Positions 34,277 through 46,357 are shown, counted from the stretch's first letter. The stretch is DNA of 64,000 nt from Tamaricihabitans halophyticus (GCF_004340875.1 NZ_SLXQ01000008.1:186001-250000); one strand, 5' to 3'. Notes: generated from the sequence alone by a model not told the origin. Numbers and translations are program-made.

Positions 34277-35560
34277 GTGCTCGAGTGGTCCGATACCGAA
34301 GCGCTAGTTCAGCGAACGATCAGGGAGTTCGTGGACAAGGAGATTCGTCCGCAGGTCGATGCGCTCGAGCACGGTGAGTTGGCGCCCTACGAGGTACTCC
34401 GGAAGCTGTTCAGTTCCTTCGGACTCGATGTGGCGGCGCGGGAGGCCACCGAGGCCAGCATCGCCAGCCAGCGGGAACGCGAAGCCGCCGGAGCCGCGGC
34501 TGAGGCCACCTCGGACGCGGGAGCGTCGACGTCGAGCCAGGAGAAGCCCGTCAAAGGCGGCCTGTTCGGTCCGGCAGGGGCTGGGCAGGAAGCGATGGGT
34601 CTGATCGCGGTCACCGAACTGTGCCGGGTATGCCCGGGATTGGTCGCTGCGCTCGGAGTGAGCCTCGGGTTGGCCGCCGGCACCGTCAACGCGCGGGGCA
34701 CCGCGGCGCAACGGGCTCGCTGGGGCGCGGAACTGGCCACACTGGACAAGATCGGCGCGTGGGCGATAACCGAGCCGGACTCGGGGTCGGACGCCTTCGG
34801 TGGCATGCAGACCACCGTGCGCAAACAAGGCGATGGATATGTCCTCAATGGACAAAAGACGTTCATCACCAACGGGCCTTTTGCGGATATCGTGGTGGTA
34901 TACGCCAAATTGGATGATGGAACCACCGATCGGCGCAGGCGCCCGGTACTGACCTTCGTGCTTGATTCCGGGATGCCTGGCTTCACCCAGTCGCGTCCGT
35001 TGCGCAAGATGGGCATTCACTCGTCACCGACCGGTGAGCTCTTCTTCGACGACGTCTATCTCGAGCCCGAACGGCTACTGGGCTCGGCAACGGCTGGCGC
35101 CGAGGGTAAGGACAGTGCCAGGAGCAATTTCGCGACCGAACGGGTCGGTGTGGCGGCGATGGCCCTGGGCATCATCGAGGAGTGCCTGGCGCGCTGCGTG
35201 GACTACGCGAACAACCGCAAGCTGTGGGGGCAGCCGATCGCTGATTTCCAGCTGGTTCAGCTCAAACTGGCCAAAATGGAGGTGGCCAGGATGAACGTGC
35301 AGAACCTGGTGTACCGGGTGGTGGAGACGATGCGCGCGGAGCGTACGTCCTCGCTCGCCGAGGCGTCGGCGATGAAGCTCTACTCCTCCCAGGCGGCAAC
35401 GGAAGTGGCGCTCGAGGCGGTGCAGCTGTTCGGAGGAAACGGATACATGGCGGAATACCGGGTGGAGCAGCTGGCAAGGGACGCCAAATCGCTGGAGATC
35501 TACGCCGGTAGCAACGAGATCCAGGTAACCCATATCGCCAGGGGCCTGCTCGCGAACTAG
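34277..35560 (+). CDS. Acyl-CoA dehydrogenase with a hydrophilic Ala/Glu/Ser insert
   Basis: The 427-residue acyl-CoA dehydrogenase starts at GTG 34277, with GGAGGG 7 bases upstream. It has AWAITEPDSGSDAFGGM (FAD contact), the KLWGQPIADFQLVQLKLA segment and QLFGGNGYMAEYRVEQL. An insert of about 25 residues at positions ~74-98, rich in Ala, Glu and Ser, interrupts the N-terminal domain before GLFGPAG; it is unusual for the family. A TetR gene follows by 37 bases on the same strand. It may act independently of the dehydrogenase cluster at 13-17 kb. Confidence 0.85.
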   Translation: MLEWSDTEALVQRTIREFVDKEIRPQVDALEHGELAPYEVLRKLFSSFGLDVAAREATEASIASQREREAAGAAAEATSDAGASTSSQEKPVKGGLFGPAGAGQEAMGLIAVTELCRVCPGLVAALGVSLGLAAGTVNARGTAAQRARWGAELATLDKIGAWAITEPDSGSDAFGGMQTTVRKQGDGYVLNGQKTFITNGPFADIVVVYAKLDDGTTDRRRRPVLTFVLDSGMPGFTQSRPLRKMGIHSSPTGELFFDDVYLEPERLLGSATAGAEGKDSARSNFATERVGVAAMALGIIEECLARCVDYANNRKLWGQPIADFQLVQLKLAKMEVARMNVQNLVYRVVETMRAERTSSLAEASAMKLYSSQAATEVALEAVQLFGGNGYMAEYRVEQLARDAKSLEIYAGSNEIQVTHIARGLLAN

Positions 35561-35597
35561 CCACGATCCGCTCGGCGGCGGCTAGACTGCCGGCACG

Positions 35598-36251
35598 ATG
35601 ATCGAACCGCCCGCATTGCTGGACCGGGTACTGGCCAGTGTCGAGCCGGATGACCCCGGCACGCGCGCGATCCTGGATTGTGCACTGACCGCGTTCACCG
35701 CCTCCGGGGTACGCCGTAGCACCATGGGCGAGATCGCCGAGCGGGCTGGGCTCGGCGTGGCCACCCTGTACCGCCGGTTTCCCCGGAAAGAGCAGCTAGT
35801 CGAGGCGGTCGTGCTGCGCGAGGTGCGCCGGTTCATCGAGCATGTGGACGCCCGGATCCAGCGGGTCTCCGGGATGCCTGCCCAGGTGGTTGAGGGCTTT
35901 GTCGCGTTCGCGGTCGGGGTTCGGGAGCATCCGCTGCTTGGCACGCTGCTGAGCAGCGAGCCGGATACCGTGCTGCCAGCCTGCACTGTTGCGGGTGGTC
36001 CGATGTTGGCGCTGGCCAGGACCTATCTGACCGAGCAGATTCAGCGGTTGCAAAACACCGGGGAGCTGCCGATGTTCGATCCGGAACCGGCCGCGGAGAT
36101 CATCGCGCGATTGACGCATTCGCTGATGCTCACCCCAGACGGCCGGATTCCGATCGGTGACGACGAGCGGACCAGGGCGTTCGCGCGGGACCACATCATC
36201 CCGTTGCTCGCCGGACCGCCCGCGTCTGGCGGATCCGAAACGGCGCGTTAG
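35598..36251 (+). CDS. TetR-family transcriptional regulator
   Basis: The 217-residue TetR protein has an N-terminal HTH at about residues 25-70 (TMGEIAERAGLGVATLYRRFPRKEQLVEAV), then a helical ligand domain with MLTPDGRIPIGDDE near the C-terminus. It probably regulates the acyl-CoA dehydrogenase just upstream; the dyad at 34202 is a candidate target. It overlaps the convergent erm gene by 4 bases. Confidence 0.85.
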   Translation: MIEPPALLDRVLASVEPDDPGTRAILDCALTAFTASGVRRSTMGEIAERAGLGVATLYRRFPRKEQLVEAVVLREVRRFIEHVDARIQRVSGMPAQVVEGFVAFAVGVREHPLLGTLLSSEPDTVLPACTVAGGPMLALARTYLTEQIQRLQNTGELPMFDPEPAAEIIARLTHSLMLTPDGRIPIGDDERTRAFARDHIIPLLAGPPASGGSETAR

Positions 36252-37108
36252 GCCCACAGCCGGGGTGGCAACCTCGGCCATTCGCCCGCCCGTTCGGCGG
36301 CGATCCGCTCGGCGAGTTCCGCCCACTGTGCGGGGGTCAACCGCTGGGCCGGCGTGCCTGGGTGGACGATCGGGCGCAGCGGGCGCAACCAGCGATGGGG
36401 CTTATCGCCGGTGATCGCCCGAAGCATGCCACCGATGTGCTGACTGGGCGTCCGGTAGGCGGTGGACAGCAGTAGCCAGAGCACTCGCTGGTTGCCTGGT
36501 CGCGTGCCCGCTCTGGGGCGGATCAGCAGATGCGCCGCGTTGACCCGTGGCTGTGGCGAGAAGGCGGCAGCTGGTACCTGGTTGACCAGGGTGAGCTCGA
36601 AGCGCGCTCGCCACCAGGCGGTCGTCAGATCACGCGGTCGAGCGGCCGTGAGTCGTTTGGCGAATCCCCATTCGACAAGCAGGCTGGCGCCGCGCAACCC
36701 GCTGTTCGGCGGGTCGAGCAACCGGCGCAGCAGTACCGTGGACAGTCCGAACGGGATGTTCGCTACCGCGGTGAATCCCTTGCGTGGCAACGTGAATTCC
36801 CGAATGTCGGCCTGCCGTAGGCGTAGCCCGGGGGAGTTGGCGAAGCGGTGGCGGAGTTGGCGTACGAATCGCTCGTCTCGTTCGATGGCGAGTACGGTCG
36901 CGCCGGTGCGCAGCAGTGGTGCGGTGATGGCGCCGCTGCCGGGGCCGAACTCGACCACCAGATCGCCGGCGCCAACTCGAGCGGCGCGCACGAGCGCGGT
37001 CGCCGTCCGCGGCGAGGTGAGAAAGTGCACGCCGGCGGAGTCGGACTCGCGCATGGCCGACGTGGTTGTGCGTAGGTTGGGTTTCTTGCGGTGCGGGGTA
37101 TGCGGCAT
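36248..37108 (-). CDS. Erm-family 23S rRNA adenine-N6 methyltransferase
   Basis: The 286-residue Rossmann methyltransferase has SAM motif I EFGPGSGAIT and motif IV NIPFGLST. The Phe in NIPF is the Erm form, whereas KsgA/RsmA dimethyltransferases have NLPY. Erm enzymes methylate A2058 of 23S rRNA and give macrolide-lincosamide-streptogramin B resistance. ATG 37108 has GGAG 8 bases upstream; a longer frame to 37213 exists but is less coding-like. About 220 bases of 5' leader hold a candidate leader peptide and paired hairpins, suggesting inducible expression. Confidence 0.85.
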   Translation of the reverse strand: MPHTPHRKKPNLRTTTSAMRESDSAGVHFLTSPRTATALVRAARVGAGDLVVEFGPGSGAITAPLLRTGATVLAIERDERFVRQLRHRFANSPGLRLRQADIREFTLPRKGFTAVANIPFGLSTVLLRRLLDPPNSGLRGASLLVEWGFAKRLTAARPRDLTTAWWRARFELTLVNQVPAAAFSPQPRVNAAHLLIRPRAGTRPGNQRVLWLLLSTAYRTPSQHIGGMLRAITGDKPHRWLRPLRPIVHPGTPAQRLTPAQWAELAERIAAERAGEWPRLPPRLWA

Positions 37109-37186
37109 TGCCTGCTCCGAGAATCGCTGCGGATCGGGACATGCGCGGCTACAACCGAGTGGAAATCGGGAGCCTGCGCCTCTGTC

Positions 37187-37218
37187 ACGCAGCGGTAAGC
37201 GGTCGTGCGTCACCGCTT
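37187..37218 (-). promoter_or_regulatory. Mutually exclusive hairpins in the erm leader (candidate attenuator)
   Basis: One stem pairs AAGCGGT (37212-37218 on the minus strand) with ACCGCTT (37197-37203), 7 bp with an 8-base loop. A second pairs the ACGCA formed by 37206-37210 with the TGCGT formed by 37187-37191. The second stem uses bases in the loop of the first, so both cannot form together. Such alternatives are the basis of erm attenuation. Pairing was found by eye and energies were not computed. Confidence 0.4.
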
Positions 37219-37293
37219 CTTGGAGTGAATAGCTACCCAGCCGGGAGGTTCACCCCGGGAAACTGACGTCAGGAAGTTCCGGAACCGCCGCGT

Positions 37294-37332
37294 TCAGCGC
37301 TGACGGGTCCGGATCATGAAAAATGCGCACAT
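37294..37332 (-). CDS. Candidate Erm leader peptide MCAFFMIRTRQR
   Basis: This 12-codon frame ends in TGA 185 bases upstream of erm. A longer start at 37341 gives three more residues. The peptide ends with R-T-R-Q-R, two overlapping Arg-X-Arg motifs. Arg/Lys-X-Arg/Lys is the established macrolide-dependent arrest motif in leader peptides such as ErmDL. A TATCAT -10-like hexamer (37340-37345) lies 7 bases before the ATG, the spacing typical of actinobacterial leaderless mRNAs. The frame is very short, so this is a proposal from context. Confidence 0.45.
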   Translation of the reverse strand: MCAFFMIRTRQR

Positions 37333-37339
37333 GCGTTCC

Positions 37340-37363
37340 ATGATAGGGGACGGGTGGTGTCAA
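37340..37363 (-). promoter_or_regulatory. Candidate erm promoter
   Basis: On the minus strand TTGACA (37358-37363) and TATCAT (37340-37345) are present, but only 12 bases apart, too short for a classical sigma-70 pair. Leaderless actinobacterial promoters often depend mainly on a TANNNT -10, and TATCAT satisfies that 7 bases before the leader ATG. The promoter faces away from the M50-like gene starting at 37421. Confidence 0.35.
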
Positions 37364-37420
37364 CGCGCGGCCAGGTGCGGGGCTACGCCGAGCACACCGC
37401 CGATGTGATGATCTGGCGCC

Positions 37421-38167
37421 GTGGAACAGGTCACGAATCTGTGGTCGCGGATCATCGAGGGGCAGGCGCCGCCGCCGAGCTGGGTCGTCATCGGCACCGG
37501 TGTGCTGGCCCTGCTGATCGTGCTCACCGGCGGGCCATGGCGGCTGGCGCGTGGGGTGGTCACGATCGTGCACGAGGCCGGCCACGCGCTGGTCGCGGTG
37601 CTCGTCGGACGGAAACTGAGCGGTATCCGACTGCACTCGGACACCTCGGGCGTGACGGTCTCCAAGGGCAAGCCGACGGGGCCGGGCATGGTGGCCACCG
37701 CCTTCGCCGGGTACCCGGCGCCATCCTTGCTTGGCCTGCTGTTCGCGGTCCTGCTTGGCAACGGCCGGATCGCCGCGCTGCTGACGGTCGCGGCGCTCTT
37801 GCTGCTCGGCGTGCTGGTGATGGTGCGCAACGCCTACGGCGTGCTATCCGTACTCGGCGCTGGCGCGGTCCTGGTGGGCATCGCCTGGCTCGCGCCGACG
37901 GCGGTGCAGGCCGCGTTCGCCTACCTGATCACCTGGCTGCTGCTGATCGCCGGCCTGCGGCCGCTGGTCGAGCTGCAGAGAAAACGACGCCGTGGCCGCG
38001 CGCCCGACTCCGATGCCGACCAGCTCGCGCGGTTGACCGGAGTGCCCGGCGCGCTCTGGTTGCTGATCTTCGCTGTCATGGCATTGACCTGCGTTGTGGT
38101 CGGCGGCACCACCCTGCTCGCCGAAGTGCTGCCGAACGGGCTCCTGCCCACCGGTTCGGCCAGCTGA
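37421..38167 (+). CDS. M50-like membrane metallopeptidase
   Basis: The 248-residue polytopic membrane protein has the zinc motif HEAGH at about residues 51-55 inside a transmembrane helix, as in site-2-protease-like M50 enzymes. About six hydrophobic segments follow, and an Arg-rich cytoplasmic loop lies near residues 188-195. No PDZ domain is present. It starts at GTG. The family (M50B-like) is common in actinobacteria without known substrate. It is divergent from erm and upstream of proA. Confidence 0.75.
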   Translation: MEQVTNLWSRIIEGQAPPPSWVVIGTGVLALLIVLTGGPWRLARGVVTIVHEAGHALVAVLVGRKLSGIRLHSDTSGVTVSKGKPTGPGMVATAFAGYPAPSLLGLLFAVLLGNGRIAALLTVAALLLLGVLVMVRNAYGVLSVLGAGAVLVGIAWLAPTAVQAAFAYLITWLLLIAGLRPLVELQRKRRRGRAPDSDADQLARLTGVPGALWLLIFAVMALTCVVVGGTTLLAEVLPNGLLPTGSAS

Positions 38168-38276
38168 TTCGGCCAGCTGAGCAGCACCGCCCTGCGCGGC
38201 TCCACGGATGGGCGTGCGGCACACTGAGGCCCGCGAGGCTCGCTCGACAAGGTGCGGTAGAAGGGATTGAGTACTG

Positions 38277-39524
38277 GTGGCGCAGCAGGTGTACGACGTG
38301 GTCGCGCGGTGTGCGGCGGAAGCCAAACGGGCGGCGCCGAGCCTGGCCACAGCCAGCGCGGCCGCGGTGGACGCGGCACTGGTGGCGATGGCCGACCGGC
38401 TGACCGTCGCTCGAGACCGGGTACTCGCCGCGAACGCCGAGGACATCCGGGCGGCCGAACAGGACGGCATGAGTGCTGGACTCCTGGACCGCCTGCGGAT
38501 CACCGAAGAGCGGCTGTCCGGGATGGCTGAGCAACTGCGCCTGCTCGCCGCGGCCGATCACCCGGAGCGGGAGGTCCCGGTCGCCGAACTCGATGGCGGG
38601 TTGCGCCTGGTTGAGCGGCGGCGTCCGGTCGGGGTGCTCGGCGCGAACTACGAGGCACGGCCGAACGTGACCGTGGACGTCGCCTCCCAGCTGGTGAAAT
38701 CCCGCAACGCGGGAGTACTGCGCACCGGTTCCGCCGCCCTGGGCTCGGCCACGGCGCTGCTCGACGAGGTGATCGCGCCAGGGCTGCGGGCCGCGGGGCT
38801 CGACCCGGCGTTGATCCAGCTGGTGCCCAGTGCCGATCGCCAGGCGGCCAGCGCACTGGTCGCGCTCCCGGACCTGGTGCCGCTGGTGATTCTGCGTGGC
38901 AGCGGGGAGAGCACCAGGGAGCTGAGCCGGCTCGCCGCTGGACACGGGGTGCGCACTTTGGCGCATGCCGACGGTGGTGGCGTGCTGTACATCGACCCGG
39001 CCGCGGACCAGGACAAGGCGTACGAGCTGATCGCGGCCGGCCTTGACCGGCTCGGCGTGTGCAACCGGCTGAACCTGCTGTTGCTGCCCGAGTCGAGCTT
39101 CGCCGAATGGCTTCCTGGGGTGCGTGCGGTGCTGGACAAGGCGGGCGTAACAGCCTCGCTTCCGCCGCATGACCACCCGATCGGTTACGAGTGGGCGCTG
39201 GACGCCGACCAGGAAGCGACCGTGACGATCGCCCCGGTGGAGAACGCGGCGCGGGCGGCCGAGCTGGCCAACGAGGAGACCTCGGGGCTGGCCGCGGGCA
39301 TCGTCACCGAGGACGCCGAGGCTGCCGAGGCCTTCCTGGCCGGCTACACCGGCACGGGGGTCTTCTGGAACGCGACCACGCGGTTGCTTGACGGCTTCAA
39401 GCTGCTCGGAGTGCCGGAGACGGGAATCAATATCGACCGAGTGCCGGGACCACGCGGTCCGGTCACCTACGGCGACCTCTGCCTGCGGCAATACGCGGTG
39501 CTGCCGGCCGACCGGCTCGACTGA
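38277..39524 (+). CDS. proA: Glutamate-5-semialdehyde dehydrogenase (gamma-glutamyl phosphate reductase)
   Basis: The 415-residue aldehyde-dehydrogenase-fold enzyme of proline biosynthesis reduces gamma-glutamyl phosphate to glutamate semialdehyde with NADPH. The motif VGVLGANYEARPNVTVD and the active-site region GVCNRLNLLLLPES, with its catalytic cysteine, are typical, and the C-terminus RGPVTYGDLCLRQYAVLP matches family ends. Its length is normal. proB is not adjacent. It starts at a GTG. Confidence 0.95.
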   Translation: MAQQVYDVVARCAAEAKRAAPSLATASAAAVDAALVAMADRLTVARDRVLAANAEDIRAAEQDGMSAGLLDRLRITEERLSGMAEQLRLLAAADHPEREVPVAELDGGLRLVERRRPVGVLGANYEARPNVTVDVASQLVKSRNAGVLRTGSAALGSATALLDEVIAPGLRAAGLDPALIQLVPSADRQAASALVALPDLVPLVILRGSGESTRELSRLAAGHGVRTLAHADGGGVLYIDPAADQDKAYELIAAGLDRLGVCNRLNLLLLPESSFAEWLPGVRAVLDKAGVTASLPPHDHPIGYEWALDADQEATVTIAPVENAARAAELANEETSGLAAGIVTEDAEAAEAFLAGYTGTGVFWNATTRLLDGFKLLGVPETGINIDRVPGPRGPVTYGDLCLRQYAVLPADRLD

Positions 39525-39838
39525 CGTGGTTGCGCGCGGCAGCAGTGCGATGTGATCTTGCCAACCCGCCGTGCCCGCGTAGGCGTTATGGACAAAGTGC
39601 GCTTTTGTGACACTGTTCAGTTAGCGGTATGCGGGCACAATGGCTGGTTGGGCGGTAGCCACGCCGAAGGAGGCCCTGGCGGGGCCGAACTTCGGCGGGC
39701 GGTTTACGATCCAGGACAACGGCCACCGTTGTGTGACCGTCCCGAACGACAAAGAATCTGATTCGGAAACCGACCTCGATCGAGGTTCGACCTGGTCGAC
39801 CGACCAGCATCCGGGTCTGAAGAGTGCAGGAGGCAGGA
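39525..39838. other. 314-base intergenic region upstream of ctaD
   Basis: No gene is supported here. It holds a perfect 14-base palindrome ACCTCGATCGAGGT at 39773-39786, about 53 bases before ctaD, and a possible promoter near 39607-39640 (TTGTGACA, then TATGCG). This length of leader is consistent with a regulated or long 5' UTR for ctaD. Nothing else stands out. Confidence 0.4.
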
Positions 39839-43620
<3,782 letters not shown>

Positions 43621-43628
<8 letters not shown>

Positions 43629-43673
43629 TCGCGTTCTTTAGGGTTAGCGAGCTTACGCGGTTAGGCGGGCAGG
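43621..43673. repeat. Left direct repeat of the XRE/DUF6879 islet; copy A of the 3'-end repeat
   Basis: These 53 bases align with 45690-45734 with 41 of 45 aligned positions identical and one 8-base insertion (43650-43657). The repeat includes the PTH2-protein stop codon and the end of the 97-residue gene. Its core, read on the minus strand, is the stop-containing element (CGCTAACCC-TAA-AGAACGCGATCAC). Confidence 0.75.
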
Positions 43674-43946
43674 AGACGGGGCTGGTTGTCGGCTGAAGTG
43701 CCCGCCTTGGGCGATGGCCCATTCAGCCTTGTGAAGTGCGGCCGGAACGGTGGGGGCGCCGATCTCGGTAACGGGCTTTGCGTCCCGGTAGAGAATCCAC
43801 GGGTACACCTTGTCGAAGGTTCTTGGTGGAAGCTGAAGTTGTTCCGTGTTTGGCCTCAGCACCCAGCCCGAACCGGGGAGTATCCAAGATTCTCTGTCGA
43901 GCTTTCGCCATCTCTGTTGTTGGCTCGACTTCTCGCATTCGCACAC
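43653..43946 (-). CDS. Hypothetical protein (97 aa) at the islet edge
   Basis: The frame starts at GTG 43946 and has an even, protein-like composition (FDKVYPWILYRDAKPVTEIGAPTVPAALHKAEWAI). No family is recognised with certainty. It follows the XRE gene by 51 bases on the same strand. An overlapping frame 43723-44001 is also open, but its composition is less convincing. The last residues (PARLTA) are encoded by the left direct repeat, so the C-terminus may have been altered when the islet inserted. Confidence 0.5.
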   Translation of the reverse strand: MCECEKSSQQQRWRKLDRESWILPGSGWVLRPNTEQLQLPPRTFDKVYPWILYRDAKPVTEIGAPTVPAALHKAEWAIAQGGHFSRQPAPSPARLTA

Positions 43947-43997
43947 AACACGATTGTGGGTAGGCGGTGCCGCTGATCTCCAGTTTTACCCAAGCAC

Positions 43998-44840
43998 TCA
44001 CATAAACTCGTCACGCGCGGCGAGCAAGAAAGCCGTAGCGCGGGAACCTCCGAGAGAGTGTTTCAGGTAGTAGTCGAAAACCGATCGGTGATGGTCAATA
44101 TCTTTCGGGTCGTACAGAGCGACTTCACCGGAAATCAACTCGGCTACCACTAGCCGATTGTCGTATATCATGTACGTACACAGTGTGGCGGCCGGAACAC
44201 CTGCGCTAATCGGAAGTATGTGAAGGTCGACATTCGGCCGTTGCGCCACGTTCGCCAAGTGCTCGCACTGACGCGCCATTACCGGCCGTTCTACGTGCCG
44301 CCAGTAGACCGCTTGCTCAGCTAGCAGAAAGATGAACGTACGGGATTCGTCTTCCAAAACCTTCTGACGCTCCAGGCGCACTTCTAGAGCCCGATCGATG
44401 TTACGGTCAGGGTCGGTATCGACCATCGGCGAAAGTGCTACTCGAGCGTACTCAGGCACCTGTAGTAGGCCGCATAGCATCGATGGTAAGAATTGGCGTT
44501 GAACCTGGCACGATTCCGCGAGGGCGGTCAGCTCAGCTTGTTTCCGCCATATTCCTATCTCGGCTACGGCGCGCCACGAGGTGTGTTCGACATTTGCCTT
44601 CCGGGTCAGAGCTAGCAATTCCGCTGCTGATTCCGCCGGTACTTCCAGCGCTTTGAGAATCCGGTCAACATCGACGACCGTAGGCAACTGTCGCCCGGAC
44701 TCGATACGACTGATCCGGCTCTGGCTCATCGCACAGCGAGCGGCTAGTCTCTCGCCTGAGAGGCCAGCCGCTCTGCGGAGTTTCCGTAGCGTATCTGCAA
44801 GGTCGCTGCTGCTGTTTCGTTCGTCAGGGCCGATAGTCAC
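43998..44840 (-). CDS. XRE-family regulator with DUF5753 (Scr1-type) domain
   Basis: The 280-residue protein has an XRE HTH at residues about 12-68 (LAARCAMSQSRISRIESGRQLP), then DUF5753 (about 95-270; LPSMLCGLLQVPEYARVAL, TFIFLLAEQAVYWR). This class is very common in actinobacteria, paired with small DUF397 or DUF6879 proteins, with regulatory and antitoxin-like roles (WhiJ type). It overlaps the DUF6879 gene by 17 bases. The coding sequence is clearly more AT-rich than its neighbours, which suggests transfer. Confidence 0.88.
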   Translation of the reverse strand: MTIGPDERNSSSDLADTLRKLRRAAGLSGERLAARCAMSQSRISRIESGRQLPTVVDVDRILKALEVPAESAAELLALTRKANVEHTSWRAVAEIGIWRKQAELTALAESCQVQRQFLPSMLCGLLQVPEYARVALSPMVDTDPDRNIDRALEVRLERQKVLEDESRTFIFLLAEQAVYWRHVERPVMARQCEHLANVAQRPNVDLHILPISAGVPAATLCTYMIYDNRLVVAELISGEVALYDPKDIDHHRSVFDYYLKHSLGGSRATAFLLAARDEFM

Positions 44841-45327
44841 CGAAGGGCACCGACTCCCGTAGTGCGATGTCGCGCCATTCGAGGTACGGCGCGACTTCTT
44901 GGGCTAGTTCCCGGCTCTGCAAAGTGCCATCTTCGTTGAAGTTGAGGAGCGCTACCGTTTCGTCATCGAAGAGCCAGAAGTCTTGATTCGGAATGGCTAG
45001 TTCTGAGTCGGTTAGGTCAAGTATCCGGTAGTCCTCACCAGCTTCGACGTTTCCGGGTATCGCCCATCCGAAGAGAAACCGCGTGTAGTCGGTGAAAGGG
45101 CGCCGTACGACTTTGAGCCGAGTCATGGTCTTACCTGCTGCGAGGTTTCCCCGTACTTCGTTATGCCAACCGGCGTTGAAGCCCTGGGGTATCGGTTCGC
45201 CTGCGAGGAACTGTCGTAGCTCGTCTTGCTCGGCTTCCATCGTGTAGACCGGCTGTGTCTCCATGCGGAACGCCGAACGCTGGAAATTGTCGAACAGCTT
45301 TCCGATCCCATCGTCGGAGAGCAGCAC
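44824..45327 (-). CDS. DUF6879-family protein
   Basis: The 167-residue soluble protein is acidic and rich in Trp and Phe (FNAGWHNEVRGNLAAGKTM, TDYTRFLFGWAIPGNVEAGED, QDFWLFDDETVALL), the layout of DUF6879 proteins encoded beside XRE/DUF5753 regulators. The molecular function is unknown; it may be the partner or target controlled by that regulator. The GTG start follows the 67-residue gene stop directly, with no gap, and its end overlaps the XRE gene, so the three genes are one operon. Confidence 0.8.
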   Translation of the reverse strand: MLLSDDGIGKLFDNFQRSAFRMETQPVYTMEAEQDELRQFLAGEPIPQGFNAGWHNEVRGNLAAGKTMTRLKVVRRPFTDYTRFLFGWAIPGNVEAGEDYRILDLTDSELAIPNQDFWLFDDETVALLNFNEDGTLQSRELAQEVAPYLEWRDIALRESVPFGDYRP

Positions 45328-45531
45328 TTACGACACCTCACGAAGGAGAGTCCGGAGCGCACTTATCACCACATCGAGAGGCAGTTCTACGGCCTGCTCG
45401 CCGGGGCCGAGTCGCATCCCGTCCGCACCATCGACAGGATCACCTTGGAAGACTACGGTTCCCCGGTCGGTGATATAGACCGTAGGGCAGTCACGTTCCT
45501 TGCAGTGGTCGGACACCTGACGAACCTTCAT
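45328..45531 (-). CDS. Small conserved protein, first gene of the XRE/DUF6879 operon
   Basis: The 67-residue product starts at ATG with GGGAGG 9 bases upstream. Two cysteines occur as CKERDC, then VYITDRGTVVFQGDPVD and PLDVVISAL. Similar short proteins commonly precede DUF6879 genes in actinobacteria. The function is unknown. It abuts the next gene. The promoter region upstream has an inverted repeat at 45593. Confidence 0.7.
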   Translation of the reverse strand: MKVRQVSDHCKERDCPTVYITDRGTVVFQGDPVDGADGMRLGPGEQAVELPLDVVISALRTLLREVS

Positions 45532-45592
45532 AGCCGAGACCTCCCTAGCCCTGGGTGTATGCAGCCCTACGCTATGTGTGTCCTAGCTGGAC

Positions 45593-45619
45593 ATGCAAGG
45601 TTAAGTCATGCACTTGCAT
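45593..45619. promoter_or_regulatory. Inverted repeat ATGCAAG-N13-CTTGCAT upstream of the islet operon
   Basis: Perfect 7-base arms lie about 62-88 bases before the first islet gene. The centre contains TTAAGT, and on the minus strand TTGCAT could serve as a -35. It is a plausible binding site for the islet's own XRE regulator. Confidence 0.4.
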
Positions 45620-45689
45620 AGAGTTCGACCTGCCGACGCAGCCCTCAGACGACGCCTTTCGGTCACTGTTTGTGTCGTATTTGCTGACG

Positions 45690-45734
45690 CCCCGTGATCG
45701 CGCTCTTTAAGGTTAGCGCGGTTAGGTGAGCAGG
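45690..45734. repeat. Right direct repeat of the XRE/DUF6879 islet; copy B of the 3'-end repeat
   Basis: This is a 45-base partner of 43621-43673 in the same orientation. It carries CCCCGTGA although no gene ends there; that sequence is the PTH2-protein end at the left copy. It also contains the DJ-1 gene stop. This is the pattern expected if one ancestral junction was duplicated by insertion of the islet. Confidence 0.75.
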
Positions 45735-46357
45735 TGGCGGCTGTTCGCGCGCAGTCGTTCGACGATCTCGGCGGGTGCCGTCGCGGCCGAGCCGGCGTCG
45801 TGCGGCGGTCGTGGGTCGTATTCGATGCCGAGCTGGATCGTCTTCGCCAGATCCTCGCCGGCGATCTCGCCGACGAGGCGCAACGCCATATCGATGCCCG
45901 CGGACACCCCGGCGCCGGTCACATACTTGCCGTCCAGCACGAAGCGTTCCGCGGTGGGGATCGCACCGAGGGCCCCGAGCTGGTCCATGGCCAGCCAATG
46001 CGTCGTCGCGCGCCGGCCGTTGAGCAACCCAGCCGCGGCGAGGACCAGCGAGCCGGTGCACACCGAGGTGGTCCAGCTGCTCGTCTGGTCGACCGCGCGG
46101 AGCCATTCGTGCAGCGGCCCATCCGTCATCTGGTCGCTTTGCCCAGGGCCACCAGGGACGAGCACGATATCCGGCTCGGACACCTCGGCGAGCTCGGCGT
46201 CCGCGACCGTCGCCAGGCTGCCGACATCGGTACGGACCGGGCCGCGTCTGGTACTGACGAACACCACCTCGCTGCCAGGCAGGCGGCTGAGGACCTCGTA
46301 GGGCCCCACGGCATCCAGTGCGGTGAAACGTTCGAAGAGCACGATCGCGACGCGCAT
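45722..46357 (-). CDS. DJ-1/PfpI-family protein
   Basis: The 211-residue class I glutamine-amidotransferase-like protein has its nucleophile-elbow cysteine in TSVCTGSLVLAAAG (about Cys99), followed by THWLAMD, the pattern of isonitrile-hydratase-like and transcription-linked DJ-1 proteins. It probably has hydratase, deglycase-like or redox-sensing activity, with substrate unknown. It lies 42 bases downstream of a GlxA-type AraC regulator that carries the same domain, so it is probably controlled by it. The stop lies in the right direct repeat. Confidence 0.8.
   Translation of the reverse strand: MRVAIVLFERFTALDAVGPYEVLSRLPGSEVVFVSTRRGPVRTDVGSLATVADAELAEVSEPDIVLVPGGPGQSDQMTDGPLHEWLRAVDQTSSWTTSVCTGSLVLAAAGLLNGRRATTHWLAMDQLGALGAIPTAERFVLDGKYVTGAGVSAGIDMALRLVGEIAGEDLAKTIQLGIEYDPRPPHDAGSAATAPAEIVERLRANSRHLLT

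Noticed and set aside
36248-37108. KsgA/RsmA 16S rRNA dimethyltransferase
   Set aside because: Motif IV is NIPF rather than NLPY and the gene is not in a ksgA-ispE context, favouring Erm.
43723-44001. 92-aa frame overlapping the 97-aa islet gene
   Set aside because: Less protein-like composition; the 97-aa frame is more even, though neither is certain.
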